A DNA stretch of 64,000 bases from Ignavibacteria bacterium (GTDB lineage Bacteria; Bacteroidota; Ignavibacteria; Tepidaquicellales; Tepidaquicellaceae), in the NCBI GenBank assembly GCA_028714695.1, contig JAQTLX010000001.1:276307-340306 (forward strand), in the 5' to 3' direction. The notes beneath the pieces were generated by a model. It saw only the letters and a program-made list of their open reading frames with translations, did not search any database and had not been told where the DNA came from. Positions 44,023 through 52,801 of this stretch are shown piece by piece. Positions within the stretch are counted from its first letter, which is position 1. Each line of letters starts with the position of its first letter. A program made the position numbers and the translations under genes.

Positions 44023-45414
44023 TTATTTCTTCTCTTTTCCGGTATTGTTGCCTTTGTTCTGTCTTACGTTTCCATTGCTTTTCTGCTGATTGCCGTTGTC
44101 TCTGCTTTTGTTCTGTCTCACGTCTTGGTTTCGCTTTTGCCTGTTTTCGGTATTACTGCTTTTTTGTTTTGTGACGTTGTTGCTCTCTTTATGCTTTGTA
44201 ATGTTTTTGTTTCCTTTATGTTTTGTAACGTTTTCGTTTCTTTTATTCTGTTTAACATCCTCATTGCCTTTGTTATGTCTTTCGTTTTCTTTAAATCTGT
44301 TTTTATTACCGTTATCGTTTCCCTTATTCTCGTTTTTGAATCCATTATCATTATTCTTGAAATCCTTGTTCTTTCCTTTCCATTCATCAAACTTCTGATA
44401 GGATTTCGGCTCGTTTTTTCTGTATCCGGGGTGATTTTTGTCCTTATATTTTTTGAAATTGGGCGAGTAAACATTGAATTGTCTGTCCGTATATCGGACC
44501 TCATTAAAATTTCTGACGTGGTTAATATTGACGACATTAATATTGCTTGTATAATATTTTTGAATTATGTTCACATCGGGTCCTCTGTTTACAATCATAT
44601 CATTTGTGTAAACTAAACCGGCTGTTCCTATCATTAAATTCATAGGTATTCTGTTTCCGCTTTCATAATACGGGCTGCTGTATCTGTAAATATCGGGATC
44701 AATAAAGTGTTTTCTTTCAACAATGTAATAATCGTCATCGTTACATCTTGAATTATTTAATTTCCCTGAATTGAAATAACTTGAAGGTCCCAGCGGCGCC
44801 CAAGATACATATTCATCGTCCTGTCTCCAGTCAACCCATGCCGGAGCCCAGACTCTTCCTGGAACCCACATCCAGCCTGCATCAGGTGAGCGAACCCATC
44901 TGCCGTGATGATGAACCGTCTCTTCCCATGCCGTAGGTGCTCTGAAATACCAGCCTGCATCTGTGTTTACCCATTGCCCGTTATTGTAAGGAGTATACTG
45001 AGGAGATTCGACAGATGAGCCGACAACTGCGAATTCGGGAGACGGTCTCCAAACGAATATCATACCTGCACTGGCATCTGCGTATGCAGTCTTAATTCCC
45101 AGTATGTTAGAGATAGTAAAGTCATTATTGTTCGGAGTCTTCAAGGAGGTTGTATTGACCTTTACCCCGATTTCTGCCGCGTTTACTTCGACCCATTCGC
45201 CGTAGGGCGCAAGTTGGTCATAAAATTCTTTATAATCTACAGTTGATAAATCCTCATCTGTTTCCGTAATATCTTTTTGGTCTATTGTTGATACTACTGT
45301 ATTACTATCCAACTGCACTTTCTGTTCGTCTGTCAGGCTTTCTTTTGCCACTCTCGAACAGGATGTCAATTCAATAAATGCAATTGTCAGAATTATTAGT
45401 CCCAGCGTTTTCAA
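44023..45414 (-). CDS. DUF6600-type lipoprotein with long basic Asn/Lys-rich tail
   Basis: A 463-residue protein with signal and lipobox (LTSC, Cys19). Residues about 55-260 carry the DUF6600-like pattern of Trp-Pro-Tyr repeats: YDQLAPYGEWVEV, GWYFRAPTAWEETVHHHGRW, PDAGWMWVPGRVWAPAWVDW and YVSWAPLG. The last 110 residues are low-complexity and basic, with irregular repeats of about ten residues such as NVTKHKGNKN and DVRQNKSRDN. The folded domain may bind cell-wall or surface polymers, but that is a guess. It is followed by two more lipoproteins and preceded by the lmo0937/YtxH genes. Confidence 0.72.
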   Translation of the reverse strand: MKTLGLIILTIAFIELTSCSRVAKESLTDEQKVQLDSNTVVSTIDQKDITETDEDLSTVDYKEFYDQLAPYGEWVEVNAAEIGVKVNTTSLKTPNNNDFTISNILGIKTAYADASAGMIFVWRPSPEFAVVGSSVESPQYTPYNNGQWVNTDAGWYFRAPTAWEETVHHHGRWVRSPDAGWMWVPGRVWAPAWVDWRQDDEYVSWAPLGPSSYFNSGKLNNSRCNDDDYYIVERKHFIDPDIYRYSSPYYESGNRIPMNLMIGTAGLVYTNDMIVNRGPDVNIIQKYYTSNINVVNINHVRNFNEVRYTDRQFNVYSPNFKKYKDKNHPGYRKNEPKSYQKFDEWKGKNKDFKNNDNGFKNENKGNDNGNKNRFKENERHNKGNEDVKQNKRNENVTKHKGNKNITKHKESNNVTKQKSSNTENRQKRNQDVRQNKSRDNGNQQKSNGNVRQNKGNNTGKEKK

Positions 45415-45433
45415 AATATTATCTCTTTCAAAA

Positions 45434-45604
45434 TTATACTTCTTTCTTTAAATTTTTATATAATCGGTTTCTGCCTGTAAAATATTTCACTATCAATAGA
45501 ACCGCGACGAATATCAACAATATATGTATATACTCGCTAAACGAATAAATGCTTGTAACGCCTAACCCCCATAGTACAAGCAGAGTTGTTATCAGCGTCC
45601 ACAT
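45434..45604 (-). CDS. lmo0937 family small membrane protein, copy 2
   Basis: A 56-residue protein from a Met at 45604 (an in-frame Met 13 codons earlier, 45643, is possible). It has two helices with the family pattern MWTLITTLLVLWGLGVTS then YIHILLIFVAVLLIVKYF and a basic end. This family (DUF5670) is small, often stress-induced and of unknown function. A closer-to-standard copy lies at 46197-46346. Confidence 0.8.
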   Translation of the reverse strand: MWTLITTLLVLWGLGVTSIYSFSEYIHILLIFVAVLLIVKYFTGRNRLYKNLKKEV

Positions 45605-45840
45605 CGTGGTTCGTTTTTTTATTATTTTATTTTTACAAATCATTTTTTTTAAATTAAATCGGAAACCGGAGATAAAATATCGTGAGCCTCATTCCTGGAG
45701 TATTATATCAAATCCATTATCTCCGATATTTCCGAAATTTCCGGTCTGCAGAATTGTATAAGGAAAAGAAATACAATGCTTTTTCTGCAGTTCGGTATTC
45801 AGTATTACAACTCTTTGTACATCTGCATTTGTTTTAATAC

Positions 45841-46167
45841 TTACGAGTTTCTTTCATCTTTGTATGCGTTAATACCCGATTTTACGGCATCTTTAATGTT
45901 TTCGGTATTATGAACTATTTTGTCAACATTTGTGCTTATCACATCATTCGCACTTTCGAGAATCTTTTCGGCTTTTTCTTTTGCCTCGTTCCAGGCATAA
46001 TTAGCTTTTTCCTTACCATCTTTAATAATTTCATTTGTCTTCTTGCGTATATCGTTTCTTAATTTTTTTCCCGGGACCGGCGCATAAAGTAATGCTAATG
46101 AACTGCCGATTACACCTCCAATAAGAAAACTAAGAAAAATTTCGTTTACTCTCTTTATAGTTGTCAT
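45841..46167 (-). CDS. YtxH domain protein, copy 2
   Basis: A 108-residue protein with one N-terminal glycine-rich helix (FLIGGVIGSSLALLYAP) followed by GKKLRNDIRKKTNE and a long amphipathic helix, the full YtxH layout. In Bacillus ytxH relatives belong to the general stress response; the molecular role is unknown. It stands between two lmo0937 genes. Copy 1 is at 46440-46826. Confidence 0.88.
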   Translation of the reverse strand: MTTIKRVNEIFLSFLIGGVIGSSLALLYAPVPGKKLRNDIRKKTNEIIKDGKEKANYAWNEAKEKAEKILESANDVISTNVDKIVHNTENIKDAVKSGINAYKDERNS

Positions 46168-46196
46168 ATCTTTATTTTATATTTTTTATTAAAATA

Positions 46197-46346
46197 CTAT
46201 GTTACTTTTCTGCCTGTCACGAGTCTAAATACCAAGACGACTAATGCAATAGCTAATAGAATGTGAATAAACCCGCCAAACGTATACGAACTGACCAGTC
46301 CCAGTGCCCACAGAACTACCAGTATTATTATCAATGTCCACAACAT
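46197..46346 (-). CDS. lmo0937 family small membrane protein, copy 1
   Basis: A 49-residue protein with ATG at 46346 preceded by AAGGAG at ideal spacing. Sequence: two helices, MLWTLIIILVVLWALGLVSS and GGFIHILLAIALVVLVFRL, then TGRKVT. It matches the lmo0937/DUF5670 family over its whole length and is closely similar to the copy at 45434-45604. It is short enough to be missed by length-based gene finding. Confidence 0.88.
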   Translation of the reverse strand: MLWTLIIILVVLWALGLVSSYTFGGFIHILLAIALVVLVFRLVTGRKVT

Positions 46347-46439
46347 TATTTTTCTCCTTAATTATTATTTTATAGAAAAAGTTTTTAGTTAAATGCTATC
46401 ATTACTATACGAATTATAAAAAATATTCGTGCGAAAGCG

Positions 46440-46826
46440 TTATATCCGCTGTATGCGGTTGCGGGAAAAATCTTCTTCCTGTCTTTTCCTGCTGCCGCCG
46501 GCTGAATTCTTCTCTTCCTTATATGCATTGTATCCGGATATAAAAGCATCTGCTACTAATACCGTTTTATCGGTAATAAATTCTACATTTGACTTTACGG
46601 CATCGTTTGCACTATCAAGAATGTGTCCGGTCTTTTCTTTGATGCCATTCCATGAATCGGAGACTTTTTTTCTTTCCTCGTCGACAAATTCATTTGCCTT
46701 CCTGCTGATATCTCTCCGTAAATATTTCCCCTCTTTGGGCGCATACAATAATGCGATGGCTGAGCCGACCGCGCCCCCTAAAACCAATCCGAAAAAAATT
46801 CCGCTTATCTGTTTCGTTAATGTCAT
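46440..46826 (-). CDS. YtxH domain protein, copy 1
   Basis: A 128-residue protein with the glycine-rich helix GLVLGGAVGSAIALLYAP, then GKYLRRDISRKANEF and an amphipathic helix, ending in a basic tail (RKRQEEDFSRNR). It is clearly paralogous to the protein at 45841-46167. Its start overlaps the stop of the small upstream gene by four bases (ATGA). Confidence 0.9.
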   Translation of the reverse strand: MTLTKQISGIFFGLVLGGAVGSAIALLYAPKEGKYLRRDISRKANEFVDEERKKVSDSWNGIKEKTGHILDSANDAVKSNVEFITDKTVLVADAFISGYNAYKEEKNSAGGSRKRQEEDFSRNRIQRI

Positions 46827-47005
46827 TTTTTTACCCTTACTCTGTTATTCGCTTTAATTTGGAAAAACTTATTCTTTGTGATTTTCTTATTTAATGATGC
46901 AGTCATCACTTTCATTTTATCCTTTAGGATTGCTTTGTCAAATTTTAGTTTTATCTCTGACTCCGCTTCGGAATCGTTGCCTTTTTTTATTTTTGTATTG
47001 TCCAT
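46823..47005 (-). CDS. Small basic hypothetical protein
   Basis: About 60 residues from Met at 47005 (an in-frame Met 13 codons earlier is possible). It is very rich in Lys with an acidic patch in the middle (NDSEAESEIKLKFDKAIL) and has no membrane helix. No family is recognised. Translational coupling (ATGA) to the YtxH gene downstream is the main reason to call it real. Confidence 0.5.
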   Translation of the reverse strand: MDNTKIKKGNDSEAESEIKLKFDKAILKDKMKVMTASLNKKITKNKFFQIKANNRVRVKK

Positions 47006-47050
47006 AATTATTATTTTGTAGCGCAGCGTTTTTAGCAGAGCCAATTTGTT

Positions 47051-48883
47051 TTACTTAATCAAAATCATTTTCTTATTTGAAACGTAAGTACCCGATTCAA
47101 GTTTATATACATATACACCGCTCGGGAATGAACTCGCATTCCAGTTAATTATATGATTCCCCGCATTTTGCATCTCGTTGACTAACATATCTACTTCCTG
47201 TCCCATGGCGTTATAAACGGTTAATCTTACAATGCCCGAAGTTGGAAGTTGATAATTGATTTGTGTTATTGGGTTAAATGGATTCGGATAATTCTGTGAA
47301 AGCGAATATTCAACAGGCGTTGTTCCGAATTCCGGTATTGCTGTTATTATTCCTGTTGTATTAAACCCGTTCATATAGATATCGTAATTATTACCGCTGC
47401 GATAATCCTGCCACACTACTATTGCACCAAAATTTCCATTGCTTACTATTCCGGGCTTTAACTGGTCATTTGCAATTGTGCAAATCCCAAAACCGTTTGC
47501 CGACCATGTGATAGCAGCATTTGAGGCTATTCTCTGAGCATAAATGTCGGAATTTCCTGCATTGCGGTGGTCTTCCCATACTATATAAGCGCCGTTATTG
47601 CCGTCGCTTACAAGTTGTGAATTAATCTGGTCGCCTGCTGCAGTGCAAATAATAATACCCGTTGTAGTCCATTGCACGGTACCGGATGTATTTACTCTCT
47701 GCGCATAAATATCTGCAGTTCCGGGACCTGCACCTGTTCTGTAATCTGTCCATGAAATAACTCCTCCGCCTAAGCCGTCGCTGACTATTTTAGGATCAAC
47801 CTGGTCATATGCAACATTGTTATTCATTACAATACCGTCTACTGCCCATACGATTGCTCCCTGAGGACCCTGCCTTTGTGCGTATATGTTATAATCGGTT
47901 GTACTTCTAAAATCAGACCAGACAACTATTACACCCGCTGCACCGTCGCTGCATATATCGGGTTTAATCTGGTCGGTAGTCGGTGCCGTGCATGTAGCAA
48001 CACCATTTGTTGTCCACACTACAGCGCCCCCGGTTGCAATACGCTGTGTATAAATATCATAATTGCCCGCGCGTTTGTCATACCATGTAATAAACGCTCC
48101 GCCTAAACCATCGCTGATAACTTTAGGTCCGCGTGAAGGAAATGCATGAGTACAGATTTCAACACCATTTGCTGTCCACAAGAATGTTCCTATGGAATTC
48201 ACTCTCTGTGCATAAATCTGAGAATTACCCGTATTAGTTCTGTAATCCTGCCATGTTATAATTGCTCCGTTGAAACCGTCGGGTGTCATGGCAATTGAAT
48301 CCTGATTAAATACTACCACTGCAACAGGAAGACCGTTTAGCGTCCATTGGACAACACCGCTTGAATTTACTCGTTGTGCAAATATATCTGTAGTTACGCT
48401 TCCTCTATAAGATTCCCATGCGATAATTGCGCCGCCTAATCCATCGCTTACAATGGAAGGATTAAAACTGCTGTCCTGCGTGCATATCGGAACACCGTTA
48501 AGTGTCCACAAAGGATTACCTGCAGCGTTCATTCTTTGAGCATAAATTTCGGATTTGCCGTTATGTCTGTCCTGCCACGCAATAATTGCGCCGCCATTGC
48601 CGTCAGTAATCGTAACAGCATTTGTCTGGTTGTTTGTTGCGACGCTCACCGGTCTGCCCTGATTTTGTGAAAAAACAAAATTCGGTATAAATAATACTGA
48701 TATAATTATTGCTATGAAAAGACCTGCTAATTTCGCATTAGAATTTATTGAGTTTCTTATTTGCTTTACCGGCTCAACTGCGTATCTCGGATTAAATGTT
48801 CCTTTTGCAGAATTATCAATTAGCAATTTACAAAACTCATTGTTAATTTTTTTTGTGTTTGTCATTTTGTTACTCTCTTTCAT
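47051..48883 (-). CDS. Exported repeat (propeller-like) protein with T9SS sorting domain, paralogue B
   Basis: A 610-residue exported protein with the same eight 54-residue repeats as the other two paralogues (IAWQDRHNGKSEIYAQRMN, ITWYDKRAGNYDIYTQR and so on) and a T9SS domain (QNYPNPFNPITQINY). It is odd in having about 50 residues before the hydrophobic signal core (GLFIAIIISVLFIPNFVFS), including NEFCKLLIDNSAKG; a later Met at codon 7 does not remove this. Its ATG overlaps the stop of the upstream paralogue (TAATG), so translation is coupled. Function unknown. Confidence 0.85.
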   Translation of the reverse strand: MKESNKMTNTKKINNEFCKLLIDNSAKGTFNPRYAVEPVKQIRNSINSNAKLAGLFIAIIISVLFIPNFVFSQNQGRPVSVATNNQTNAVTITDGNGGAIIAWQDRHNGKSEIYAQRMNAAGNPLWTLNGVPICTQDSSFNPSIVSDGLGGAIIAWESYRGSVTTDIFAQRVNSSGVVQWTLNGLPVAVVVFNQDSIAMTPDGFNGAIITWQDYRTNTGNSQIYAQRVNSIGTFLWTANGVEICTHAFPSRGPKVISDGLGGAFITWYDKRAGNYDIYTQRIATGGAVVWTTNGVATCTAPTTDQIKPDICSDGAAGVIVVWSDFRSTTDYNIYAQRQGPQGAIVWAVDGIVMNNNVAYDQVDPKIVSDGLGGGVISWTDYRTGAGPGTADIYAQRVNTSGTVQWTTTGIIICTAAGDQINSQLVSDGNNGAYIVWEDHRNAGNSDIYAQRIASNAAITWSANGFGICTIANDQLKPGIVSNGNFGAIVVWQDYRSGNNYDIYMNGFNTTGIITAIPEFGTTPVEYSLSQNYPNPFNPITQINYQLPTSGIVRLTVYNAMGQEVDMLVNEMQNAGNHIINWNASSFPSGVYVYKLESGTYVSNKKMILIK

Positions 48884-50601
48884 TATTTTATTAGTATCAT
48901 TTTCTTGTTAGAAACAAAGGAGCCTGATTCAAGTTTATATACATATACGCCGCTCGGGAAAGCGCTTGCATTCCAATTAACATTGTGGTTCCCGGCATTT
49001 TGTGTTTCATTGACCAATATTTCCACTTCCTTACCCAAAGCATTATATATAATTATCTTTACGTTTCCTGATTTAGGCAGTTGATAGTCTATCTGAGTGA
49101 CAGGATTAAATGGATTTGGATAATTCTGTGAAAGCGAATATATATCAGGTGTTGTTGCAATTTCCTTTACACCCGTGAAGATACCGCCTGTATTAAATCC
49201 ATTCATATATATATCAAAATTATTGCCGCTGCGGTAATCCTGCCAGACTACCAATGCGCCGTTATTGCTGTTGCTGACTATCCCGGGATTATTTTGATCA
49301 TTGGAGAAAGTGCAAATCCCGAATCCGTTTGCCGACCATGTGATTGAGGCATCAGAGGCAATTCTTTGAGCATATATATCGGAGTTGCCCGCATTGCGGT
49401 GATCTTCCCAAACAATGTAAGCGCCGTTATTTCCGTCGCTGACGAGTTGAGATTTTATCTGGTCGCCTGATGATGTGCATATTATTATTCCGGTAGCCGT
49501 CCATTGAACTGCGCCGGTAGAATTTACTCTCTGTGCATAAATATCTGCAGTACCTGGAGCCACACCGGTTCTGTTATCAGTCCAGGAGATAATTGCTCCA
49601 CCCATGCCATCGCTTACAATTTTCGGATCATATTGGGCATATGCGACATTGTTATTCATCACTATGCCGTCAACACTCCATACCGTTACTAAAGCGGGAC
49701 CCTGTCTTTGAGCATAAATGTTATAATCCGTTGTACTTCTAAAGTCGTACCAAGTAATTATAACGCCGCCCGCTCCATCGCTGCAAATATCAGGTTTTAA
49801 CTGATCTGTTGCCATTGTGCACGTAGCCACACCGTTTGTTGTATACATTGGCGCGCCGCCTGAACTAATCCGCTGCGTATATATATCAAAATCGCCTGCG
49901 CGTTGGTCGTACCATGTAATAAATGCTCCTCCGTTACCGTCATTTATTAATTTGGGACCTAGTTGGGCTGTTGCCTCATTACAGACACTTACCCCATTTG
50001 CTGTCCAAAGCATCGTTCCTGCGGAATTAATGCGCTGAGCATAAATATCCGCAAATCCATTATTGCTTCTATAGTCCTGCCATGTAAGTATTGCGCCTCC
50101 AAGACCGTCACTTGCCATGGCAATTGTATCCTGATTAAATACTACAACGCAGACGGAAACTCCGTTGAGTGTCCATTGAACGATGCCGTTCGAATTAACG
50201 CGTTGTGCAAAAATATCGGTCGTTGTGCTGCCGCGGTATGATTCCCATGCTATGATTGCACCGCCGCTGCCATCACTTACAATGACAGGGTTGAAACTGC
50301 TGTCCTGTGTGCATATCGGAATGCCGTTAAGTACCCATAACGGACTTCCTGCCGCGTTCATTCTTTGCGCATAGATTTCGGATTTTCCGTTATGCCTGTC
50401 CTGCCACGCGATAATGCAGCCGCCGCTGCTGTCGGATACAGTAACAGCATTAATTTGATTATTAGCAGCATTGCTGACAATTTTGCCCTGTGCCTGTGAG
50501 AAAATTGTATTCGGTAAAATCAAAATCATTACCAGCACAAAAAAATATAAAACCGATACAGTACTTAACGGATTTTTTGGAATTACCTTCGTTGTCTTCA
50601 T
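48883..50601 (-). CDS. Exported repeat (propeller-like) protein with T9SS sorting domain, paralogue C
   Basis: A 572-residue exported protein from Met at 50601 (an in-frame Met 14 codons earlier is less likely because the signal would then be long). The signal core is FFVLVMILILPNTIFS. Eight repeats follow with IIAWQDRHNGKSEIYAQRMN and related blades, then a T9SS domain (QNYPNPFNPVTQIDY). It is more like paralogue B than paralogue A, and the B/C pair is a tandem duplication with a one-base start/stop overlap. Confidence 0.87.
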   Translation of the reverse strand: MKTTKVIPKNPLSTVSVLYFFVLVMILILPNTIFSQAQGKIVSNAANNQINAVTVSDSSGGCIIAWQDRHNGKSEIYAQRMNAAGSPLWVLNGIPICTQDSSFNPVIVSDGSGGAIIAWESYRGSTTTDIFAQRVNSNGIVQWTLNGVSVCVVVFNQDTIAMASDGLGGAILTWQDYRSNNGFADIYAQRINSAGTMLWTANGVSVCNEATAQLGPKLINDGNGGAFITWYDQRAGDFDIYTQRISSGGAPMYTTNGVATCTMATDQLKPDICSDGAGGVIITWYDFRSTTDYNIYAQRQGPALVTVWSVDGIVMNNNVAYAQYDPKIVSDGMGGAIISWTDNRTGVAPGTADIYAQRVNSTGAVQWTATGIIICTSSGDQIKSQLVSDGNNGAYIVWEDHRNAGNSDIYAQRIASDASITWSANGFGICTFSNDQNNPGIVSNSNNGALVVWQDYRSGNNFDIYMNGFNTGGIFTGVKEIATTPDIYSLSQNYPNPFNPVTQIDYQLPKSGNVKIIIYNALGKEVEILVNETQNAGNHNVNWNASAFPSGVYVYKLESGSFVSNKKMILIK

Positions 50602-50696
50602 TGTTTTTATATTAAAATTTTTTATGTAATATGATTGAATCATATTACTCGTTTTTTTAAACTGTTATCCGGAATTTATGCTAATCGGGTTTATAT

Positions 50697-51131
50697 TTAA
50701 TTTATAATCGATTCGTTATTATTCCAGAGCGGATTTCCGTTATCATCTCTGATTTTATAGATTTTGCCGGACTTACTGATTGTTTTGGCAATTATCTCAC
50801 TGCTGTCATTAAAAATTATCATGGAACCGACAACCGTTACATAATCATTCGTATTTATTTGAAATTCCTGATTCTCTATGAAAATAGCAGGACCCAGAAG
50901 AATCAGTATTTCACCGTCTGCCGTGCTGATTGTCATACGCTCACTATAATTCATATTTGCATCATGGTAAATTTTATCAATATTTATAATCTGTCCGCTT
51001 ATAGTTGTTACCGTGTTATTGTTATATATATTGATTAAATCACTCTTCTGACACAACACGATTTGTGAGAACATACTGTATGATAATAGAACTGATAAAA
51101 TTGTGAACGATATCCGGTTTTTGGTTTTCAT
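50697..51131 (-). CDS. Secreted small protein with OB-like fold
   Basis: A 144-residue protein with a signal peptide (about 1-27). The mature part is beta-rich: ISGQIINIDKI, GEILILLGPAIFIENQ, NDYVTVVGSMI and IRDDNGNPLWNN. The strand order and closing D.NGNPLW resemble small OB-fold proteins of the periplasm that cap a Gly/Ile-rich barrel. No precise family or activity is claimed. Confidence 0.6.
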   Translation of the reverse strand: MKTKNRISFTILSVLLSYSMFSQIVLCQKSDLINIYNNNTVTTISGQIINIDKIYHDANMNYSERMTISTADGEILILLGPAIFIENQEFQINTNDYVTVVGSMIIFNDSSEIIAKTISKSGKIYKIRDDNGNPLWNNNESIIN

Positions 51132-51144
51132 GATGATTTAAATT

Positions 51145-51179
51145 AATCAGGTCTCCTTAAATTAAAAGAAGACCTGATT
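51145..51179 (-). terminator. Probable intrinsic terminator after the barrel protein gene
   Basis: Read on the minus strand, a 14-bp stem (AATCAGGTCTTCTT with its complement, one U-G pair) around a 7-base loop, followed by a T/A-rich run but no clean T-tract. It lies 26 bases after the stop of the barrel gene. Confidence 0.7.
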
Positions 51180-51204
51180 GTTTTGTTAATTAGTACCCCT
51201 TTAA

Positions 51205-51801
51205 TTATAATTTAAAATTAATACCCATTTCTGTACTTAAGAAAGTATGTGCTCCGCCATCTTCGAATGTATAATGCATTTTTGCTTTCAGCATGAAATC
51301 AGCAACACTTCCCATCGGTATAATAACGCCCGGACCTCCATTAACTCCGAAATTGGTTTTTGTTGTACTGCTGATGACTGTACCGTATGGATCGGTCCAT
51401 TCTCTTGTCATGAACATGTATGCGCCGATTCCGGCTTCAACGAATAACTGCGCTTTAACTTTCGGACTTGTAAGTACGTATCTGGGTCCGGCTGTTATTT
51501 CGATATAATTTGCATCAGGACCGGGTCCCATATCGGATTTTCTCGGCATGTTATAATAACCTGCTTTAAGGAAAAATGCTGTTTCCCTGTTTATTCTCAT
51601 CGCGGCTTCAAGACCAGCATTGAAACTTAATTTGTAATTGTCATTTAAAGTCCCGATTGGGAATTGAATACCCGCCATAGGGGTAATAGCGAATAAAGGA
51701 TATACATCCTTTTTATAAGTTGTCTGCGCCTGTGAAATTTCAGAACTCAGTAATGCGGCAATTAATGCAACAAACAACAATGTGAATATTTTCTTGAACA
51801 T
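51205..51801 (-). CDS. Outer-membrane beta-barrel protein
   Basis: A 198-residue protein starting MFKKIFTLLFVALIAALLSS with a ribosome-binding site (AAAGGA), which is why I place the start at 51801. The mature part alternates strands typical of small barrels (FAITPMAGIQFPIG, LSFNAGLEAAMRIN, AFFLKAGYYNM, ITAGPRYVLTS, LFVEAGIGAYMF) and ends in MGINFKL. Family close to OmpW/OmpX-like porin folds, no substrate inferred. Confidence 0.75.
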   Translation of the reverse strand: MFKKIFTLLFVALIAALLSSEISQAQTTYKKDVYPLFAITPMAGIQFPIGTLNDNYKLSFNAGLEAAMRINRETAFFLKAGYYNMPRKSDMGPGPDANYIEITAGPRYVLTSPKVKAQLFVEAGIGAYMFMTREWTDPYGTVISSTTKTNFGVNGGPGVIIPMGSVADFMLKAKMHYTFEDGGAHTFLSTEMGINFKL

Positions 51802-51973
51802 AAATTGGTTCCTTTCATTTTTTAATAACCTTATCCGGTTATTGTTTTGTTTTATGTAATAAGATATAAATACGGGTATAATTATGTAATAGGTCAAAAG
51901 GATGAAAAAAGGATTAAACCGTTCGGGCTACTAAAATTTACTCTCCTTTAAGCAAAAAAAAACATAACTAAAT

Positions 51974-52726
51974 CTAGTATTCGCTTTCGATATATCTGTT
52001 ATTATTTCGTATTTTTATTATTCGAAGAAATCCAAGAACCTTTATTATATAGTATGTAGGGTCAATTTCATACCATTTAATACCGAAATCGGCGCTAGAT
52101 GGATATTTGTGATGATTGTTGTGATAATTTTCCCCAAGCATTAAAAAATCAACGGGTATAAAATTCCTTGAAGTATTATTCATTCTAAATCTTCTTTTGC
52201 CGTATTTATGAGCAAACCAGTTAATAATCGAACCGTGAACAGGTCCCATTAAAATATGCACGGGTATGAGCGCAAACATCCACCAGTGAGTTGCAAATAT
52301 AACGTAAAATCCCGTGTACAGCCCAGCAAACATAATCCGGTTAGTATAAGACTGCGCCCAAATGTCAAGCGAATGCCAGTCGGGGAGATTTTTTGTAAAT
52401 CTGTCTTCCGCTATGAAACGTTTATCCATAATATCGGCATAGACCTTTTTTGTGTGCCACATCATGGCGAATAGATTTGAAAAGTATTTGGGCGAATGCG
52501 GATCTTTATCCGTATCAGCATAGGCGTGATGCATCCTGTGAAGAATACCGTAAGCATGAGCGCTCAGATACGATGAACCCTGAGTTATATACGCGAATAT
52601 ATAAAAAAAACGTTCCCAGAATTTGTTCATTGTGAAGGCCCGGTGTGAAGCATATCTGTGCTGCAGAAACGACTGCGAAAACAAAGACAGATACCAATGT
52701 GAAACAAAAAATATTAAAATTATCAT
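51974..52726 (-). CDS. Acyl-CoA/fatty acid desaturase
   Basis: A 250-residue membrane enzyme with the three His boxes of delta-9-type desaturases: HRYASH (23-28), HRMHH (63-67) and HNNHH (202-206, in GENYHNNHHKYP). These bind the di-iron centre that introduces a double bond into a saturated acyl chain using O2, so the organism must meet oxygen at least sometimes. Length and helix layout fit the short bacterial type. It is divergent from nuoC, with a palindrome in between. Confidence 0.93.
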   Translation of the reverse strand: MIILIFFVSHWYLSLFSQSFLQHRYASHRAFTMNKFWERFFYIFAYITQGSSYLSAHAYGILHRMHHAYADTDKDPHSPKYFSNLFAMMWHTKKVYADIMDKRFIAEDRFTKNLPDWHSLDIWAQSYTNRIMFAGLYTGFYVIFATHWWMFALIPVHILMGPVHGSIINWFAHKYGKRRFRMNNTSRNFIPVDFLMLGENYHNNHHKYPSSADFGIKWYEIDPTYYIIKVLGFLRIIKIRNNNRYIESEY

Positions 52727-52785
52727 ACGTAATAATATAACCGTCAGTTTGAAATTGCAATCAGTCGAAAGAACTAAATATGGAT

Positions 52786-52801
52786 TACTCCATATGGAGT
52801 A
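52786..52801. promoter_or_regulatory. 16-bp perfect palindrome between desaturase and nuoC, possible operator
   Basis: TACTCCATATGGAGTA reads the same on both strands. It lies 60 bases before the desaturase start and 160 before nuoC in a 234-base divergent gap. The length and symmetry suit a dimeric repressor site near the desaturase promoter; no named box is matched. Confidence 0.4.

Noticed and set aside
44125..44616. A 163-codon plus-strand open frame rich in Phe/Val/Ile
   Set aside because: It is the antisense of the Asn/Lys-rich tail of the DUF6600 lipoprotein; AAT/AAA codons read as ATT/TTT on the other strand, making a fake membrane protein.
47051..50601. Regularly spaced near-repeats of about 160 bases, considered as a CRISPR or satellite array
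   Set aside because: They are the coding DNA of 54-residue protein repeats in intact genes; spacing and divergence follow the reading frame.
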